Below, one piece after another: positions 32,118 to 44,379 of a DNA stretch of 64,000 nucleotides. The notes under the pieces were generated by a model that saw only the letters and a list, made by a program, of their open reading frames with translations, did no database searches and was not told where the DNA came from. Source of the DNA: Protea cynaroides. Its lineage: Eukaryota > Streptophyta > Magnoliopsida > Proteales > Proteaceae. Position 1 is the first letter of the stretch; each line of letters starts with the position of its first letter. The position numbers and the translations under genes were made by a program. The stretch lies in NCBI GenBank assembly GCA_028583415.1, contig CM053266.1, positions 2,277,816 to 2,341,815 on the forward strand, written 5' to 3'.

Positions 32118-33358
32118 ATGGTTCGTACCAAAGTACCCAGAGTTCGTGATCCGCTTCACTTCCGCTCCAATGAAGTCGAGGCACAGTATGCCTACTATAC
32201 AGGCAAGAAAGTGGAAGGGGGTCGTATGGTGAACCTGGCTGAGCTAGCCTTGTTCAATGTAGAGAGAGCTTTTGGTGATATGGGGTGGCTCCCTGTCATC
32301 ACATACGATGCGTGCACATGTCCAATTATCGGTAGCTGGCCGACCTGTTGGGCATTCCTTATGATAGTCCTATGGTGTACTGTGCACCGGGTGAGCACGA
32401 CTTTATTGAGACGTGGTTACGGGCCGAGATTGATAGTCAGTTACTACAGCCCGATCGCTGGCAGATGAGGGCGTGCTACTTGCGTCCGGCTCCACGGGTG
32501 TTCCCGAGGATCATTCAGCATAACCTAATCCCACAGAGTGGGCATTATGAGAGGGTGTCTCAGCTGACCCAGTTTTTGATCTACAATATATGCACTCATC
32601 AGCCCGTTTGTCTTCCTTACATCATCATGCAGACGATGATTAGTGCTACATTGTCCGGTCATAGGGGTAATCTACCCTATGGATGTATGATCACCACACT
32701 GTTGATTCGTCTGGGGGTTGACCTGGTAGATGAGAAGATTTAGGAGAAGACCTTTTCGTCGCCTCTAGATTGGGAGGCTATATGCAAGATGGTACTTCGA
32801 GACGCTCAGGTTAGCGATGATGAGAGGAACGCGATGGTGCGCCCTCACACTCGGGTTGAGGTGGCTGATGCTGAGGCTGCGGCTGCTGCTAGAGCTCAAG
32901 TGGATCCCGTCGACAATGATGATCGTATGTACATGGACGTCAACGCGATACCCCCGCCTTCACCTACACATGCGGCTGGAGTTGGTATTTCGCATGCGGC
33001 GGATTCTGTACCTGAGACTGGTCCTTCTCATGAGGCTGGTCCTTCGCATTTGTCTTCTGATATGATGGAGATGTTACGCGAGATCAGAGACTCTCAGCGC
33101 AGATCGGACTTGAGGATGGAGGAGTTGCTAGATGCTCAGCGCATGAGAGTGGATGAGTTGTTGGCTGCTCAACACACATCTGACGCGCGGATAGGTGAGC
33201 TCATGGAGATCCAACGTGCGACTAACAGGAGAGTAGCCGATCTCACAGCTAGTCTACAGACGACCCAGACTCCGATAGCCTGGTTGACTAGAGTCTATGC
33301 TGAGGACTACAGCAGAGATCGTGAGGCTCCACCTCCTCCTTCGCCTCCAGCTTCCTGA
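32118..33358 (+). pseudogene. Antisense extra gene of chromovirus B (plant-transposon-protein-like, coiled-coil C terminus)
   Basis: Opposite to gag-pol, between gag and the 5' LTR. It starts MVRTKVPRVRDPLHFRS, then FGDMGWLPVI. A frameshifting deletion of roughly 150 bases near 32315-32335 (compare C and D) is followed by LADLLGIP, MVYCAPGEHDF, RIIQHNLIPQSGHYE, ICTHQPVCLPYII, NLPYGCMITTLL, a TAG at 32741-32743, SPLDWEAICKM, SDDERNAM, MYMDVNAIPPPSPTHA and a 100-residue heptad-like helix with EIRDSQRR, DAQR and EIQRATNRR, ending AEDYSRDREAPPPPSPPAS. The N-terminal part reminds me of the uncharacterised 'putative plant transposon protein' domain (I believe Pfam PF20167); unverified. Homologues in C and D keep the frame, indicating selection before decay. 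Function unknown. Confidence 0.8.
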
Positions 33359-33622
33359 TTGTACCTTTTTGTTTTTCCTGTACTTCAGTGTAACTGTCTG
33401 GGTTGTGGACTGTACTCTGCTTTAGATATATATTTACACTTTGTTTCGCTCTCATTGTATGTCAACTTGTTTATCTTTTTAATAGATGTATTATTCTCTT
33501 TTTAAATTTGGTCTCAACATCACTTGTGCTTATAATGTGTTAATATTACTGTTTTTATTTTATCCTATCTTAGTTCACTATTGCTGTGAATGTATGATAG
33601 TTCAGCGGGCAAGGCCTGAGAT
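33359..33622 (+). other. 3' flank of the antisense gene in B
   Basis: T-rich, no further frame. Probable 3' UTR of the antisense gene leading into the primer site and the 5' LTR. It aligns with 58265-58635 of D (which has gained an AT microsatellite) and, reversed, with 8172-8310 of A and 44071-44380 of C. Confidence 0.5.
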
Positions 33623-33634
33623 GCTCTGATACCA
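33623..33634 (-). other. Primer binding site of chromovirus B, initiator tRNA-Met
   Basis: Minus strand TGGTATCAGAGC, three bases from the 5' LTR end. Confidence 0.9.
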
Positions 33635-33637
33635 AGT

Positions 33638-35957
33638 TGTCACACCCCAATTCCACACATTTCAGAATGGTGTGATGAACCGCTAAATAACCAACGGTTC
33701 AACCAGGATCTCAAATAGGCTATCCCCGCGTTACCTGAACCTTCATATACTCACCATTATAATCAGAGTAAATACGTAATAGCGGAAGTCTTATAAATAA
33801 ATGAACTGAGAACTAAAATGATATCCATAAATAATAGCAAATTATTCTGTGTTTAACTGAGACATAAATATTTAAGTACCAAATACATGTCTTATAAATC
33901 CAATAAAGAAACTTATAAAAATATCTAGTCAAATACACACGAGTTGCACTCGCAAGAGGAGTCGTGTGTACCATCTTCAGCTCCAGCGTCCATTGCTGCT
34001 ACCATCCCGTACATAGGCGCATTCATGTAATCTTCAACTGTGTAACCTACATCATCAACTAAAAATATTCGACGTCGAGGGGTGAGCACACAACACGGCT
34101 CAGTGAGTAGCCAAAACAATGCAACATTACATATGCATGCACATTCATTTATCTCTTTGGTCAGGTTTATAGTTTGCAATGCGCAATAGAAAGGTTGGGT
34201 GGTCAAAGGTTAACGTTTATTGACACCATCTCTATACACAGGGTGTGGAAGCCCGCCCGAAGGTTAACGTTTATCGTCGTCCCCATCCACCCTACCATAA
34301 CATTATACAACAAAGGTTAACATTTATTGCTATATAATGCTATACCAACACGTAAGCCCCTGTTAGCGAGGGCTTGCAAACTGGGCTCGCTACTAACCAA
34401 TCCTAATGTCCAACAGTGTATCCAAGGCCTCACCCCAGCATCCCTCAGAATGTCCATAGAGATAGAGCTAAGGCGCCCCGGTAGAGTCAGAGACTACAAG
34501 GACCGAGACCACCTCCCCTGATACCCTACGATACAATAATTCTGCTAAGGTAATGGCGATACGACGATGTCAATGCACAAGACTTGAGTTAGAGATAGAG
34601 CTAAAGTGCTGAGACCCACCAAAGGTTAACGTTTATTGACGTTCTCATCACACCTCCCCTGATACTCGCTCGCATCAAGTACATCAACCACACACATACA
34701 AGCACATGCCTATTCCTATCATCATCATCATCATCATCATGTTATAAACAAATAAGTAAATATGCATGAACAAGTAATAGAAATATTGGATGGCATGCTG
34801 TATGCACATTACAAACATATTTGCATAAAATCAAACATGACATAGGACTCAAGAATTAGAAAACAGTTTATTATTAACCGATTTAGTTTGGAGTTAAGGT
34901 TCCTCACTTTAGTGTGCTATAAGATACTTTTTCAAGCTTTAAAATCACCTCTACAGTGTTATTATAATGCTAGCAAACCTAACAAAGTTGATGGAATTTA
35001 ATTAGAATTAATTCTGAATTTAAAAACCATGCTGTTAACTGAGGGTCGATCAGAGGGTCGATGCTCAGGATACATAGGGTCGATGGGTCTATCGACCCTA
35101 CCCTCTGTCTGAACTTCCCGAATGCTGAGGGTCGATGGTCAGGGTGCCTAGGGTCGATGGGTCTATCGACCCTGTGTGCGACCCTCGGTGCACTCTGGTC
35201 TAATTTCCACTTTTTAATTCGTTCTTCATGTTTGGGGTCCTATGGCTTGCTTCCTCATTCCATTAAACATTCATTCCATGGTCTGAAACCATGATTCATC
35301 CTCCTAGATGGATTTCATGCATTATCCTAGGTTTTTCCATGAAAACCTAACCATGAATGGATGGTTTGGGTTTCTCCGAAATCCTACACTCAACTATATC
35401 TAACCTAAGGTCTGTAGAAACTCATGGAATTAGTATCCATACCTGAGAAGATTACTTTTCTCTGGAAATTCTTCTCCTTTTTGCTAAGTCTTCTTCCTTG
35501 CCTCCTTTCTTTCTCTTTTCCTTCTTCTCTCTTTCTCTCAATTCAATAGGGTTGTGAAAGGAGTGAAAGTGGCTTAGGGACGTCCTTTAAATAGAGTAGG
35601 AATGTCCTATAATAGTCCCATTGAGATTTGGAAAGAATCCCAATCGAAAATTAGGAAATTTCTTAATTTCAGTTTCGGCAGTAAGTGAGGGTCGATGAGA
35701 GGGTCGATGATCCCGTCGACCCTGTGGTCTGACACTGTCCGACCCTCTCCCAACTTTTAAGGGTCTGGGTTTCTGATTTGGGAGGGTCGACCCTGTTTAG
35801 CTGGGTATGCGACCCTTCCTCTATTTTAAGTGTTTTTGGGTCGATTTGATACCTGGGATCTCGCTCTCCTTCACGCCCTTGGTCCATTTGCCTCGACCAT
35901 GATGGGTGAACCTGGTTCAAGGTGGTAAGACCGGGTTAGTTTGACACGGGTCTTATA
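33638..35957 (-). repeat. 5' LTR of chromovirus B
   Basis: TGTCACACCCC to GGGTCTTATA (terminal CA mutated to TA), 2320 bp. It has one extra GAGGGTCGATGA-type unit near 35690-35700 relative to the 3' LTR, showing that the motif cluster itself expands. TATA-like box at 35586-35593 (reverse). Confidence 0.93.
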
Positions 35958-36942
35958 GAAGGGATTTCCCTGTGGAAGGGAATACCTCTACACCGAGATG
36001 TGTTCCACCATTGTAGGAGCATCTCATCCTTCGGATGTGTTCCAATATTATGGGAGCATCATTTTCACACACACACACTCAAATTGAGGTAAGTTCCATG
36101 TATTATGGGATTACCTCACCGAGGGGACTTCCTTGTGATAGGGAGTACCTCAACACTGAGATGGGTCCCACTATTGTGGGGACATCTTTTCTCATTGGAT
36201 GTGTTCCATGATTATGGGAGCATCCATCGCTTGGGATACGCTCCAACATTTTGGGAGCGTCCCTTCTCTTACACACACCTGGTACGTACACACCCGCCCG
36301 AACTATGTTTGGCCTGATTCCCACCGCACAGGGATACGTAGGCGGCCTGGGATTTTCCCAAACCTCGGTCATATGTTATATATCATTTTTTCCTTTCTTT
36401 TGATGTATGATTAAGCTATTCTTTTAATTCTTTGATTCATTTTGTAATTATCTTCTTATTTAATCTGTTTAATTTCAGCTTATGCCATGTCTAGTTAGTG
36501 AATAATTAGAAATGAACTTAGGATTCCCCTTCTACCTTATAATGTATTTAGATAGCCCCAAGTATTCATAAACTGTAGGAAAGGATAGGATTTAGGGAGT
36601 CCGGTTCAACTGGGCGAGTTGGGTGCCTAACACCTTCCCAACTCGTAATTTGGCACTTACTCGCCTTTGGTGAGACAAGATAGCCGTTCCATTTGCGTGA
36701 GTCAATAGTGTTCCTCTATTGAGGGACGTCATTTATAGGTCCTAGACCTTATCTAGGTGGCGACTCCAGTCTTCTTACCCTCCACTGGCATGAGTGGATG
36801 AGATCTGAAGGTGGAACTTTCCAGGTTCCAATTTGAGTGTAATGAGGGTAGACAACTTTAACTATATGAAAACTCAATTTTAAAAATGAGGATAAATCTA
36901 ATCAAAATTTTCAAAAAGATAATTTTTTCCCATGTCCTCACA

Positions 36943-37677
36943 CTTACCAGTGACCCAAATCACCTAGGATCACGTGCATGTCGTGAACCACCAAACCACC
37001 ATACAACAGTATACATACACAATATCCAACATAATTAGAGTAAAATAGAGAGAAGTATAGTAGCAGAAGTATAATCATAAATCAAATAAAATAACTAATG
37101 CCAACTAATGGTAATTGTATTAAGTAAAACTGTTAATTATCCAAAATGTACATCCCCAAAATGTAAACCAATATATCGTGTATACAAAATATCCAGAAGA
37201 ATAGATCTGCATAGAAAACTATAAAGAATAGACTGTACAATCTATTTACAAATCTAAGAGAAAGACGCTCCTCAAGGGCCGTAAATGCAGTCACTGCAAA
37301 TGTAACCCTCACCATGGTCCTCTTGGTAGGCTCCCCATCAATATTGGTGTCTATAGTGGGGGAATCCATGATTCACGCCACCGACAATGTACCTGCATCA
37401 AAATCTGAAAAAGAGTATCGATACAAGGGTGAGCTTACTTCCCAACTCAATAAAGGACCAAGCCAAATGCACATGCACATGAATGAAAATATGGGATTTA
37501 TTAATTAAGTCTAGTGTAATGGTCTGACAGTGCCATCTCACGATTCACCACAGTCCCTGACTCATGGATCTAAAGCTCATGCATAGGAAAATGATACAAG
37601 GCCCGTAATCTTGGACCATGACCCCACACCCCTAAGGATGAACCTCCATGCATGATCCCTGATTTGTGGATTGTCAT
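36943..37677 (-). repeat. Old chromovirus LTR fragment (target of the Ogre insertion)
   Basis: Diverged but recognisable: GTAGCAGAAGTATAATCATAA matches the AGCGGAAGTCTTATAAAT word near the LTR end of other copies, and CCTGCATCAAAATCTGAAAAAG...GGGTGAGCTTAC matches CCTGCATCATCAACTAAAAATATTCG...GGGTGAGCACAC. No LTR termini or target duplications found. Confidence 0.5.
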
Positions 37678-40600
37678 TGTCATACCCCAATTTTTGGTCT
37701 AACTGGAGGTGTGGTCAAATTGTTAATGAACCGAATCAACCTTCCCCAGAATCACAAAAAATCGTGCTCATCACAACCACCCAGCACATCCCAAATCACA
37801 TAACCAAAAAAATTAGAGTATACATAAAATAGTGGAAGACTTATATTAGATGAAATTGAGAAATCCTAATGTTAAATAAAATATTAACATCCCATGTTCA
37901 AAACCATGTATCAAAACATATCCATAGTAATAATAATTTCTATCATCTACAAACCACAATATAGTTGTCACACCCCAATTCCGCACTATTCAGAATGGTG
38001 TGATGAACCGCCAATAAACCAACGGTTCAATTAGGATCTCGAATAGGCTATGTCCATTTGCTTAAATCATATACATCCACAACAAAAATCAGAATAAATA
38101 CAGGATAGCAGAAGTCTTTAATATTAAATGAACTGAGAGTCTAAAGATGATATCATAAATAAATTATACAATTATCTTCAAAAGAACTAAGACATAAATT
38201 AAAATAATTTAATCAATTACATCGTTTGAATAACTTAAACAAAATCTAATCAAAGACGCATGAGTTGCACTCGCACGATGAATCATGCGACTCCATCATA
38301 ACTTCTGCATCCATCGCCGCCGCATGTCCATACATCAGAGCATTCATATAATCTTCTATGGTGGTACCTGCATTATCAACTAAAAATATTCGACGTCGAA
38401 AGGGTGAGCACACATCACGGCTCAGTGAGCAAACAAAACAATGCAACAAACATATGCATGCATTCAATTCATATCTTTGGTCTGGTTCATAAGTTTGCAA
38501 TGTGCAATAGAAAGGATAGGTGGCCGCCGCACCTCTATACACGAATGTGTGGAACCACCCAATGGATCAAACACCATTGCCGCCCCTACCTGCACCCACC
38601 ATGAAATAGGGATAGGGCTAAAGTGCTTAGGATCGCACCGCATCACACTTCCCCTGATGCCCTACCCATACCAACACATAAGCCCCTATTGGCGAGAGCT
38701 TGCAAACTGGGCTCGCAATTAACCAATCCTAATGTCAAACAGTGTATCCAAGGCCTCACCCTATCATCCCTCAATACGTCCATAGAGATAGAGCTAAGGC
38801 CCCCCGACAGAGTCAGAGACTACAAGGTCCGAGACCACCTCCCCTGATGCCCTATGACGTAATAGTTCTGCTAAGGTAATGGCAATACGACGATGTTAGT
38901 GAACAAGACTTGAGTAGAGATAGAGCTAGAGTCTGGTGACTAAGATGAACCACAGTGTCACGTCCTCCCCCTGATGCTCTACTCGCATCAAGCACACTAA
39001 CCACACACATACATTCACATGCCTATTCCTAGCATCATCATCAACATCATATTATAAATAAATGGAAATTAAATATACATGAACAATAATAACAGGAATA
39101 TTGGATGACATGTGATATGCATATTACAATCATACAAGCATAGAATTATTCATGGTATTGGACTCAATAAACAAAAATAGTTTATTATTAGCCAATTAGT
39201 TTAGGTCTTGTTCCCTCATCTTTGATTGCTAGTAGATCCTCGTTCAAGCTTTATAATTCACAAACCACTGGAAAGACCTAACAAGTCGATGGATTTTAAT
39301 TGAAATTAATTTCAATATATTTTAAACTAACTGAAACTGTAGGGTCGCAGGTGGGGTAGCACCTAGGGTAGCAGTTTCTGCGACCACAGGGGTAGGGTCG
39401 CAGGGTAGGGTTGCACCTAGGGTAGCAGTTTCTGCGACCCTAGGGTGTAGGGTCACAGGTGGGGTCGGATACCATTCGACCCTACGTGCGACCACACCCT
39501 CCCTGGGACTTCCCGAGGGCATGTGGTTGATCATGTGGTCTCGTAGGGTCAGATATCATTCGACCCTACGTGTGACCACACATATTATGGTCGACTTTTT
39601 CACTCTAAAATCCATTCCTTCATGTTGGAATCTTTGGCTTACCATTGTGGTCCTTCTTATGATTGTTCTATGGCTCAAAACTACAATTTTTACACACTTT
39701 CCATTGCCCACAATGATTTCCTCCATGGATTCCCTTGGAACTTGTCCATGGATGGATGATTTGGGTTTCTCTTAATCCTATGTTCTTCATAACTTTTCTA
39801 GACTCTCTTATTACGGTAGGGAATTAGGTTCATACCTTAATTCAGAGGTTTCTCTGAACTTCGTCCTCTTCCTTAGTCTTCTTCTTCAAGTTTCCTTCTC
39901 TTCTTCTCTTCCTTCTCTTTCTCTTTCTCTCACATTCAATTAGGGTTCTAAAGGAGTGAAAGAGGCTAAGGGACGTCCTATTTATAGAGGAAAACCCTCC
40001 ATAATAAGTCCCAATGAGTTTAGGAAAGACCCCCTTTGAATTAGGAAGGTTTTTTAATTTCCGATTTCTGACTGTCATCATAGGGTTGGACGTAGGGTCG
40101 CTGAATCCGTCGACCCTACGTCTTTTTAGTCATGCGACCCCATGACTAAAAAGTCATGGGTTGGACTCTTTTGAGGTGGGGTCGATCATACCTGTTTAGG
40201 CATGTGACCCTACCCTCATATTTGACTATTTTTGGGTTGGACTTTATATCTGGTCTTGTGGTTTCTTTACGCACTTGGTCCACTTGACTCGACCATGATA
40301 GGTAGACCTGGTACAAGGTGGTAAGACCGATTAGTTCGATATGGGTCTTACAATAGTAATCCCGATTCTCTAAACTGAAAGTAAAACTAATCTAGCATAA
40401 CTATAGAGAATGACAACACTCCTTCTAGCTGAAGACGCAGTCGTCACACTCACATAGTCCACCATGTCCTTCTTCATCAGCTACCTAAGTCTTTAAGCAT
40501 GCAAGGTAAGAGATCATTGGTGCACTGACAAAGCCACCAACAGTATTATCTGCATCATCAACTATAAAAAAATACAATCATGGGGTGAGCTCAGGGAGAA

Positions 40601-41387
40601 ATAGTACATGTAAGCAGGAAAAAATGCATAAGATAGCATTCAAGATTTGGTCTGGTATAATGTTTGTTATATGCATGGAAAAAGTCAACTACACTCCCAG
40701 AGCTCATCCAAATTCCTTGCACGAGAGTAAATGGGCACTCGAAAGTCCTGCCCAGCAATTACTGCAGCCACACAACTCCCAATCGTAGGCTTGATACGTG
40801 ATAGCCCTAGTCGGCTATACTACAATGAACACTGCTAAGTCACCATTCCCGCACCAACCCTACATCAATACCTAACCCCCTACTGGCCAGGGTTACAAAC
40901 ATGGGTTCCATGTCTCTAACCATTCCAAGATGACAATTAATGCGCACCTATGACTGTACCCAAGTAGAGATCCCAGTCCGTGACTACCCCCCTAGACACT
41001 AATGAACTCTACTAAGATACTTAGTGATGCAAATTCATGTCCATATGGTCAACTAGTCCGACGGTACTGTAACCCGCCAATCTGAAATCCCACACAGACT
41101 AAATAGACATCATGCTTTCACAGACATTCATAGCAAAAATAATGCATATGCATGAGTAGTTATCACAAATATTGGATGAGATGTTATTCACACAATATAC
41201 AACACAGACATCCAAAGGTGATTAGAAACACTTTGAAAAATAAAATCAAACTATCCCTCACCTGGTGAGTGAGATCTACACGCCCTCTATACGACAGAGG
41301 CTTGTCTTGACTCACTTACTCCTGTACCTACATTAATGTTATCACTCATTAAATCATATTATCCTAGTTTAATAGGTTGTTATTTGT
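37678..41387 (-). repeat. Old chromovirus LTR of another subfamily, split by solo LTR E
   Basis: Begins TGTCATACCCCAATTTTTGG, with ATGAACCGAATCAACC and AATAGTGGAAGACTTATATTAGATGAA as in other LTRs. It resumes at 40358 with CTGCATCATCAACTATAAAAAAATAC, GATTTGGTCTGGTATAAT and CCCTCACCTGGTGAGTGAG. Its own promoter end is not seen, so it is truncated. The 3' boundary near 41387 is approximate. Confidence 0.5.
37976..40352 (-). mobile_element. Solo LTR E of a chromovirus
   Basis: TGTCACACCCC to GGGTCTTACA, 2377 bp, exact target duplication ATAGT at 37971-37975 and 40353-40357, no adjacent primer site or purine tract. TATA box (reverse) at 39979-39986. Its motif clusters use the variant TAGGGTCGCAG / TGCGACCCTA (39340-39600 and 40080-40225), different from A/B/G and from D. 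Confidence 0.92.
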
Positions 41388-41716
41388 TACTGCCCATCTC
41401 TTGACACGGGCGTGATATCCAGGTTGACCCATGAGGCGACACGAATCTATCCAGGATCCGATAACTACAGTGATCTACCAAGAAATATCCACAGTCTATA
41501 CTAGCAATATCCACAATAATCCAGTAAAAAGAAAATCAGAGTAATAATAGCGAAAGCAAATAATATATAACAGATGCCATCCACTGATATCATATCATAA
41601 ATTGTTGTTTCAAAATAGTACATTGTATCCAATATACAAATACCCAAATTAAAAGAGTAAACCAATGTTTATAAGAGTCTAGATAGACTATACAAATCTA
41701 TCTACAAAATAAATTA

Positions 41717-41789
<73 letters not shown>

Positions 41790-41882
41790 TATGGGGAGAG
41801 CATTGTCAGGCATAGACACAATCGCTGCACTCGCAGCCCTCGCTATGCTCCCCGATGTAGTCTTCACCCACAACAGTGTCAC
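41388..41882 (-). repeat. Third old LTR fragment with a (GA)n microsatellite
   Basis: Contains ATAATAGCGAAAGCAAATAATATATAA and, near 41845, GATGTAGTCTTCACCCA, words placed as in other chromovirus LTRs. A near-perfect (GA)n run lies at 41719-41789. The sequence stops at 41882, where element C begins. Confidence 0.45.
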
Positions 41883-44057
41883 TGTAAAACCCATACTCCA
41901 CTAACTTGGTTTAACCGTATCGTGCTAGGTCTTTCCAACATAACTGGCTCAAGCGAACCAACAGTATGAGAAAACCATAAATCCAGGTAAACAAACCAAT
42001 TAATTGTAGGTTATCCGATCGAGAGTTTTAAATTATTCGGTCCTCAGGTTTTATGGCCGGTGAGTCGATCAGTTAGACCTAGTTTTGACTCCGTGATTAG
42101 GAAAGTTTCCTAATTTAGAGAGGTTACTCTCCTAATTGAGAAAAAAACTCTATATGGAGACTTTCTCTCTATATAGAGGACATCCTCTACTCTCTCTCAC
42201 TCTTTTGCTTATTCTTAAACCCTATAACTGGGAAAAAGAGAGAAAAAAAATAAGAGAAGAAGACTTGGAGAAGAAGAAAGCTTAAAAGAAGGAGAAGACA
42301 TTCTACAGAAGGAGGAATTACCATCGGATCCCAACCAATAGCATTGAGGAGCCAACAGTAAGTACCTTGTCTCAATAGAAGGTTAGATTACAGTAGGTTT
42401 GTGGATTAGAGATCATATTGCAAGGAAGATCAGATCCAATCCTATGCTTCGATCCTAAATATTTTGAATATAGAATTCGTAATAACATTACAATGGTTAA
42501 GGCTGGTTAAACAATGTATAATGGTCATAGAATGACCTTAGGAGGAATCCCCTTGTTGAGCTGAAGAATTGACTCGGAATAAATTCAGACTGAAAGACAA
42601 ACCTAGGTTTAACTCAGGAGTTATTCGATCCCTTGACCGATCGACTATATAGGAAACCAGTGAGGAGATCAATGGCTCTCGGGAAGTCTACAGGGTTTTG
42701 TCCAGTGGACTCATCGATCGACCAATGCAAGACTGATGACTCAATCGGATAGTGTCCGAAGGACATAAATATGAGATCAGACAGTGAGTCAAAGTACCAA
42801 AACTTGATGAAATAAAACCCTAACCTATGTTCATTAATTGTTTAGGCTTTTCACTAATTCGAGGTAGTTCCTAAGGCTTGGAAGAGGAACAAGCATCACT
42901 TACAGGTGAGGGAACAAGACATAAACTAATTGGTTAATAACAAGCTACCTTTTTATTTTCTATTACTTTGACCTGATGCCATGCTTATATGATTGTTTAT
43001 GCATCTCACATGCCATCCAATAACTGCTATTTTTATTCATGCATATTTATTTATTATTCTTTTCTGCAATGATGTTGATAGGAATAGGCATGTGCTTGTG
43101 TGTGGTTGGTGTGCTGAATGGGGAGAGGTTGTAGCATCAAACCATTCATCACATTGACATCATCGTATCGCCATTACTTTAGCGGAACTAGGGGGTGATC
43201 ATGGTGTGTGGCTATAAGCTCTGCGATGAACCTTAGCTCTATCTCTATAGGCGTATTGAGGGATGCTGGGGTAAAGCCTTGGATATAAAGCTGGATGACA
43301 TCTAGAATTAGTTAGACATGAACCCAGTTTGCAAGCCCTCACCAGTAGGGGCATATGTACTGGTATGTATGGAGTATCAAGGGGAGTACTGTTGGTGTGT
43401 GATCTGTTAGGCTCTAACTTTATCTCTATTCTGTAGTGGGGGATGTGGGGGACATCGGTGTGTGATCCATTGGGCGTGCTTACACTCTCATGTATGGAGG
43501 TGGTGGTGGTCGCTTACCTTTTTCACAACACATTGCAAACTTATACCAGACCAAAGATATGAATTGACTGCATGCATATGTCGGTGCATTGTTTTGTTTA
43601 CTCACTAAGCCACGTTGTGTGTTCACCCCTCGACGTCGTATATTTTTAGTTGATGATACAGGTACTACTATAGAAAATTATATGAATGCGTCGTCTTATG
43701 GACATGTGGTGACTTTAAACATGCAAGTTGTAGAGGACAAGATTGACTCTTCATGCGAGTGCTTTCAATGTGTTTATGCTTAGTTTCAATTTTTTATTTT
43801 AAGCTATGGAACTTGTAATAGATATTTACTTATGTGTTGAATTACTTGGAGATAATCAGTTTAATAATTATTTATTATGTTAGATACTCAATTCATTTTA
43901 ATAAAGACTTCCACTATTATTATTTATTATCTCTGATTGTGATGTGGATAAGTCTGGTTTGATTGTTGGCACGGTCCTATGTGATACTAGCATGAACCGT
44001 TGGTTCATATGATGGTTCATTCACACTTCTGGTTCATCCAGAATTGGGGTGTGATAA
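41883..44057 (+). repeat. 5' LTR of chromovirus C
   Basis: TGTAAAACCC to GGGGTGTGATA, 2175 bp. The start aligns with the reversed D LTR (CATACTCCACTAAC...GTATCGTGCTAGGTCTT versus CGCACTCCATTAAC...GTCGTGCTAGGTCTT). TATA box TATATA at 42170-42175 in CTCTCTATATAGAGGACATCC. The motif clusters are of the CGATCG/ACCGATC type (42013-42085 and 42620-42790). The conserved GCTGGGGTAAAGCCTTGGAT block is near 43265. Confidence 0.85.
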
Positions 44058-44060
44058 CTT

Positions 44061-44070
44061 GGTATCAGAT
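44061..44070 (+). other. Damaged primer binding site of chromovirus C
   Basis: TGGTATCAGA followed by TCTCTCG: relative to A, B and D three bases (GCA-type) are missing after the first ten, so the site is shortened. Confidence 0.75.
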
Positions 44071-44379
44071 CTCTCGAGCTATGCCAATTCAACCTGAAAC
44101 CCTTCATTTGTATCTATGAACTGAGTTAGGATTAAACCTAAAAATCTTAATACAAACACACCATAAGCACATTATTGGTTGAGATAGAAACTTAAAGCAA
44201 GACAATAATACACATAATAAAATATAGAACCATGTATAACCTAAAAGGAAATCTATTCAAAACAAAAATGAAAACCATAGATATCCATCATCAATACAAA
44301 GTACGGTCCACAATCCGGATAGTTACTCAGCAAAAATAACAAACCTAAACCATAAAGTATCTATATCTGAAAATAAAAA

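Larger units (their letters stand above)
24150..35957 (-). mobile_element. Chromovirus B (Tekay/Del-like), nearly intact, with an antisense extra gene
   Basis: Exact 5 bp duplication GAAGG at 24145-24149 and 35958-35962. LTRs of 2304 and 2320 bp differ at about 2% in the part compared. Reading on the minus strand: 5' LTR (35957-33638), initiator-Met primer site, an antisense gene (plus strand 32118-33358 with upstream exon), gag, a 70 bp candidate intron, protease, RT, RNase H, integrase, chromodomain, purine tract, 3' LTR. Only a handful of stops and small indels interrupt gag-pol. It sits inside the 3' LTR of the Ogre-like element. Confidence 0.95.
1..36942 (+). mobile_element. Ogre/Tat-like giant LTR retrotransposon, non-autonomous, 5' LTR cut by the window edge
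   Basis: Bases 1-414 recur at 36530-36942, which defines the two LTR 3' ends (both finish in CCTCACA). The 5' copy is followed by a primer binding site matching a tRNA-Arg 3' end, the priming tRNA I recall for Ogre/Tat elements. A purine tract and TGTCAGCACC at 21188 mark the 3' LTR start. After subtracting the nested elements A, G and B, the internal part is about 8.2 kb and the LTR about 3.9 kb, so the intact element was about 16 kb. No gag, RT or integrase frame is visible, only a possible trace of the protease-RT linker, so it would have depended on helper enzymes. The two LTR ends differ at about 19 of 413 positions by eye (4-5%). Tandem repeats in the 3' internal part are also typical of the lineage. 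Confidence 0.82.
21188..36942 (+). repeat. 3' LTR of the Ogre-like element, split by chromovirus B
   Basis: Begins TGTCAGCACCTAG, ends CCATGTCCTCACA. Removing B and one target duplication leaves about 3.9 kb. Internal landmarks: AG-rich tract 21430-22350, a GGTTTGGTCTGGT-like low-complexity stretch 22980-23480, GGATACGTAGGC near 24062 and again at 36322 (partial internal duplication: AATTGAGGTAAGTTCCATGTATTATGGGATTACCTCA-type sequence at 24107-24144 and 36081-36120), and the 413 bp end shared with 1-414. Confidence 0.85.

Noticed and set aside
33623..33634. tRNA-like match at the primer sites (also 8160, 58636, 416)
   Set aside because: Only the 12-18 bases complementary to a tRNA 3' end are present, with no cloverleaf; they are primer binding sites.
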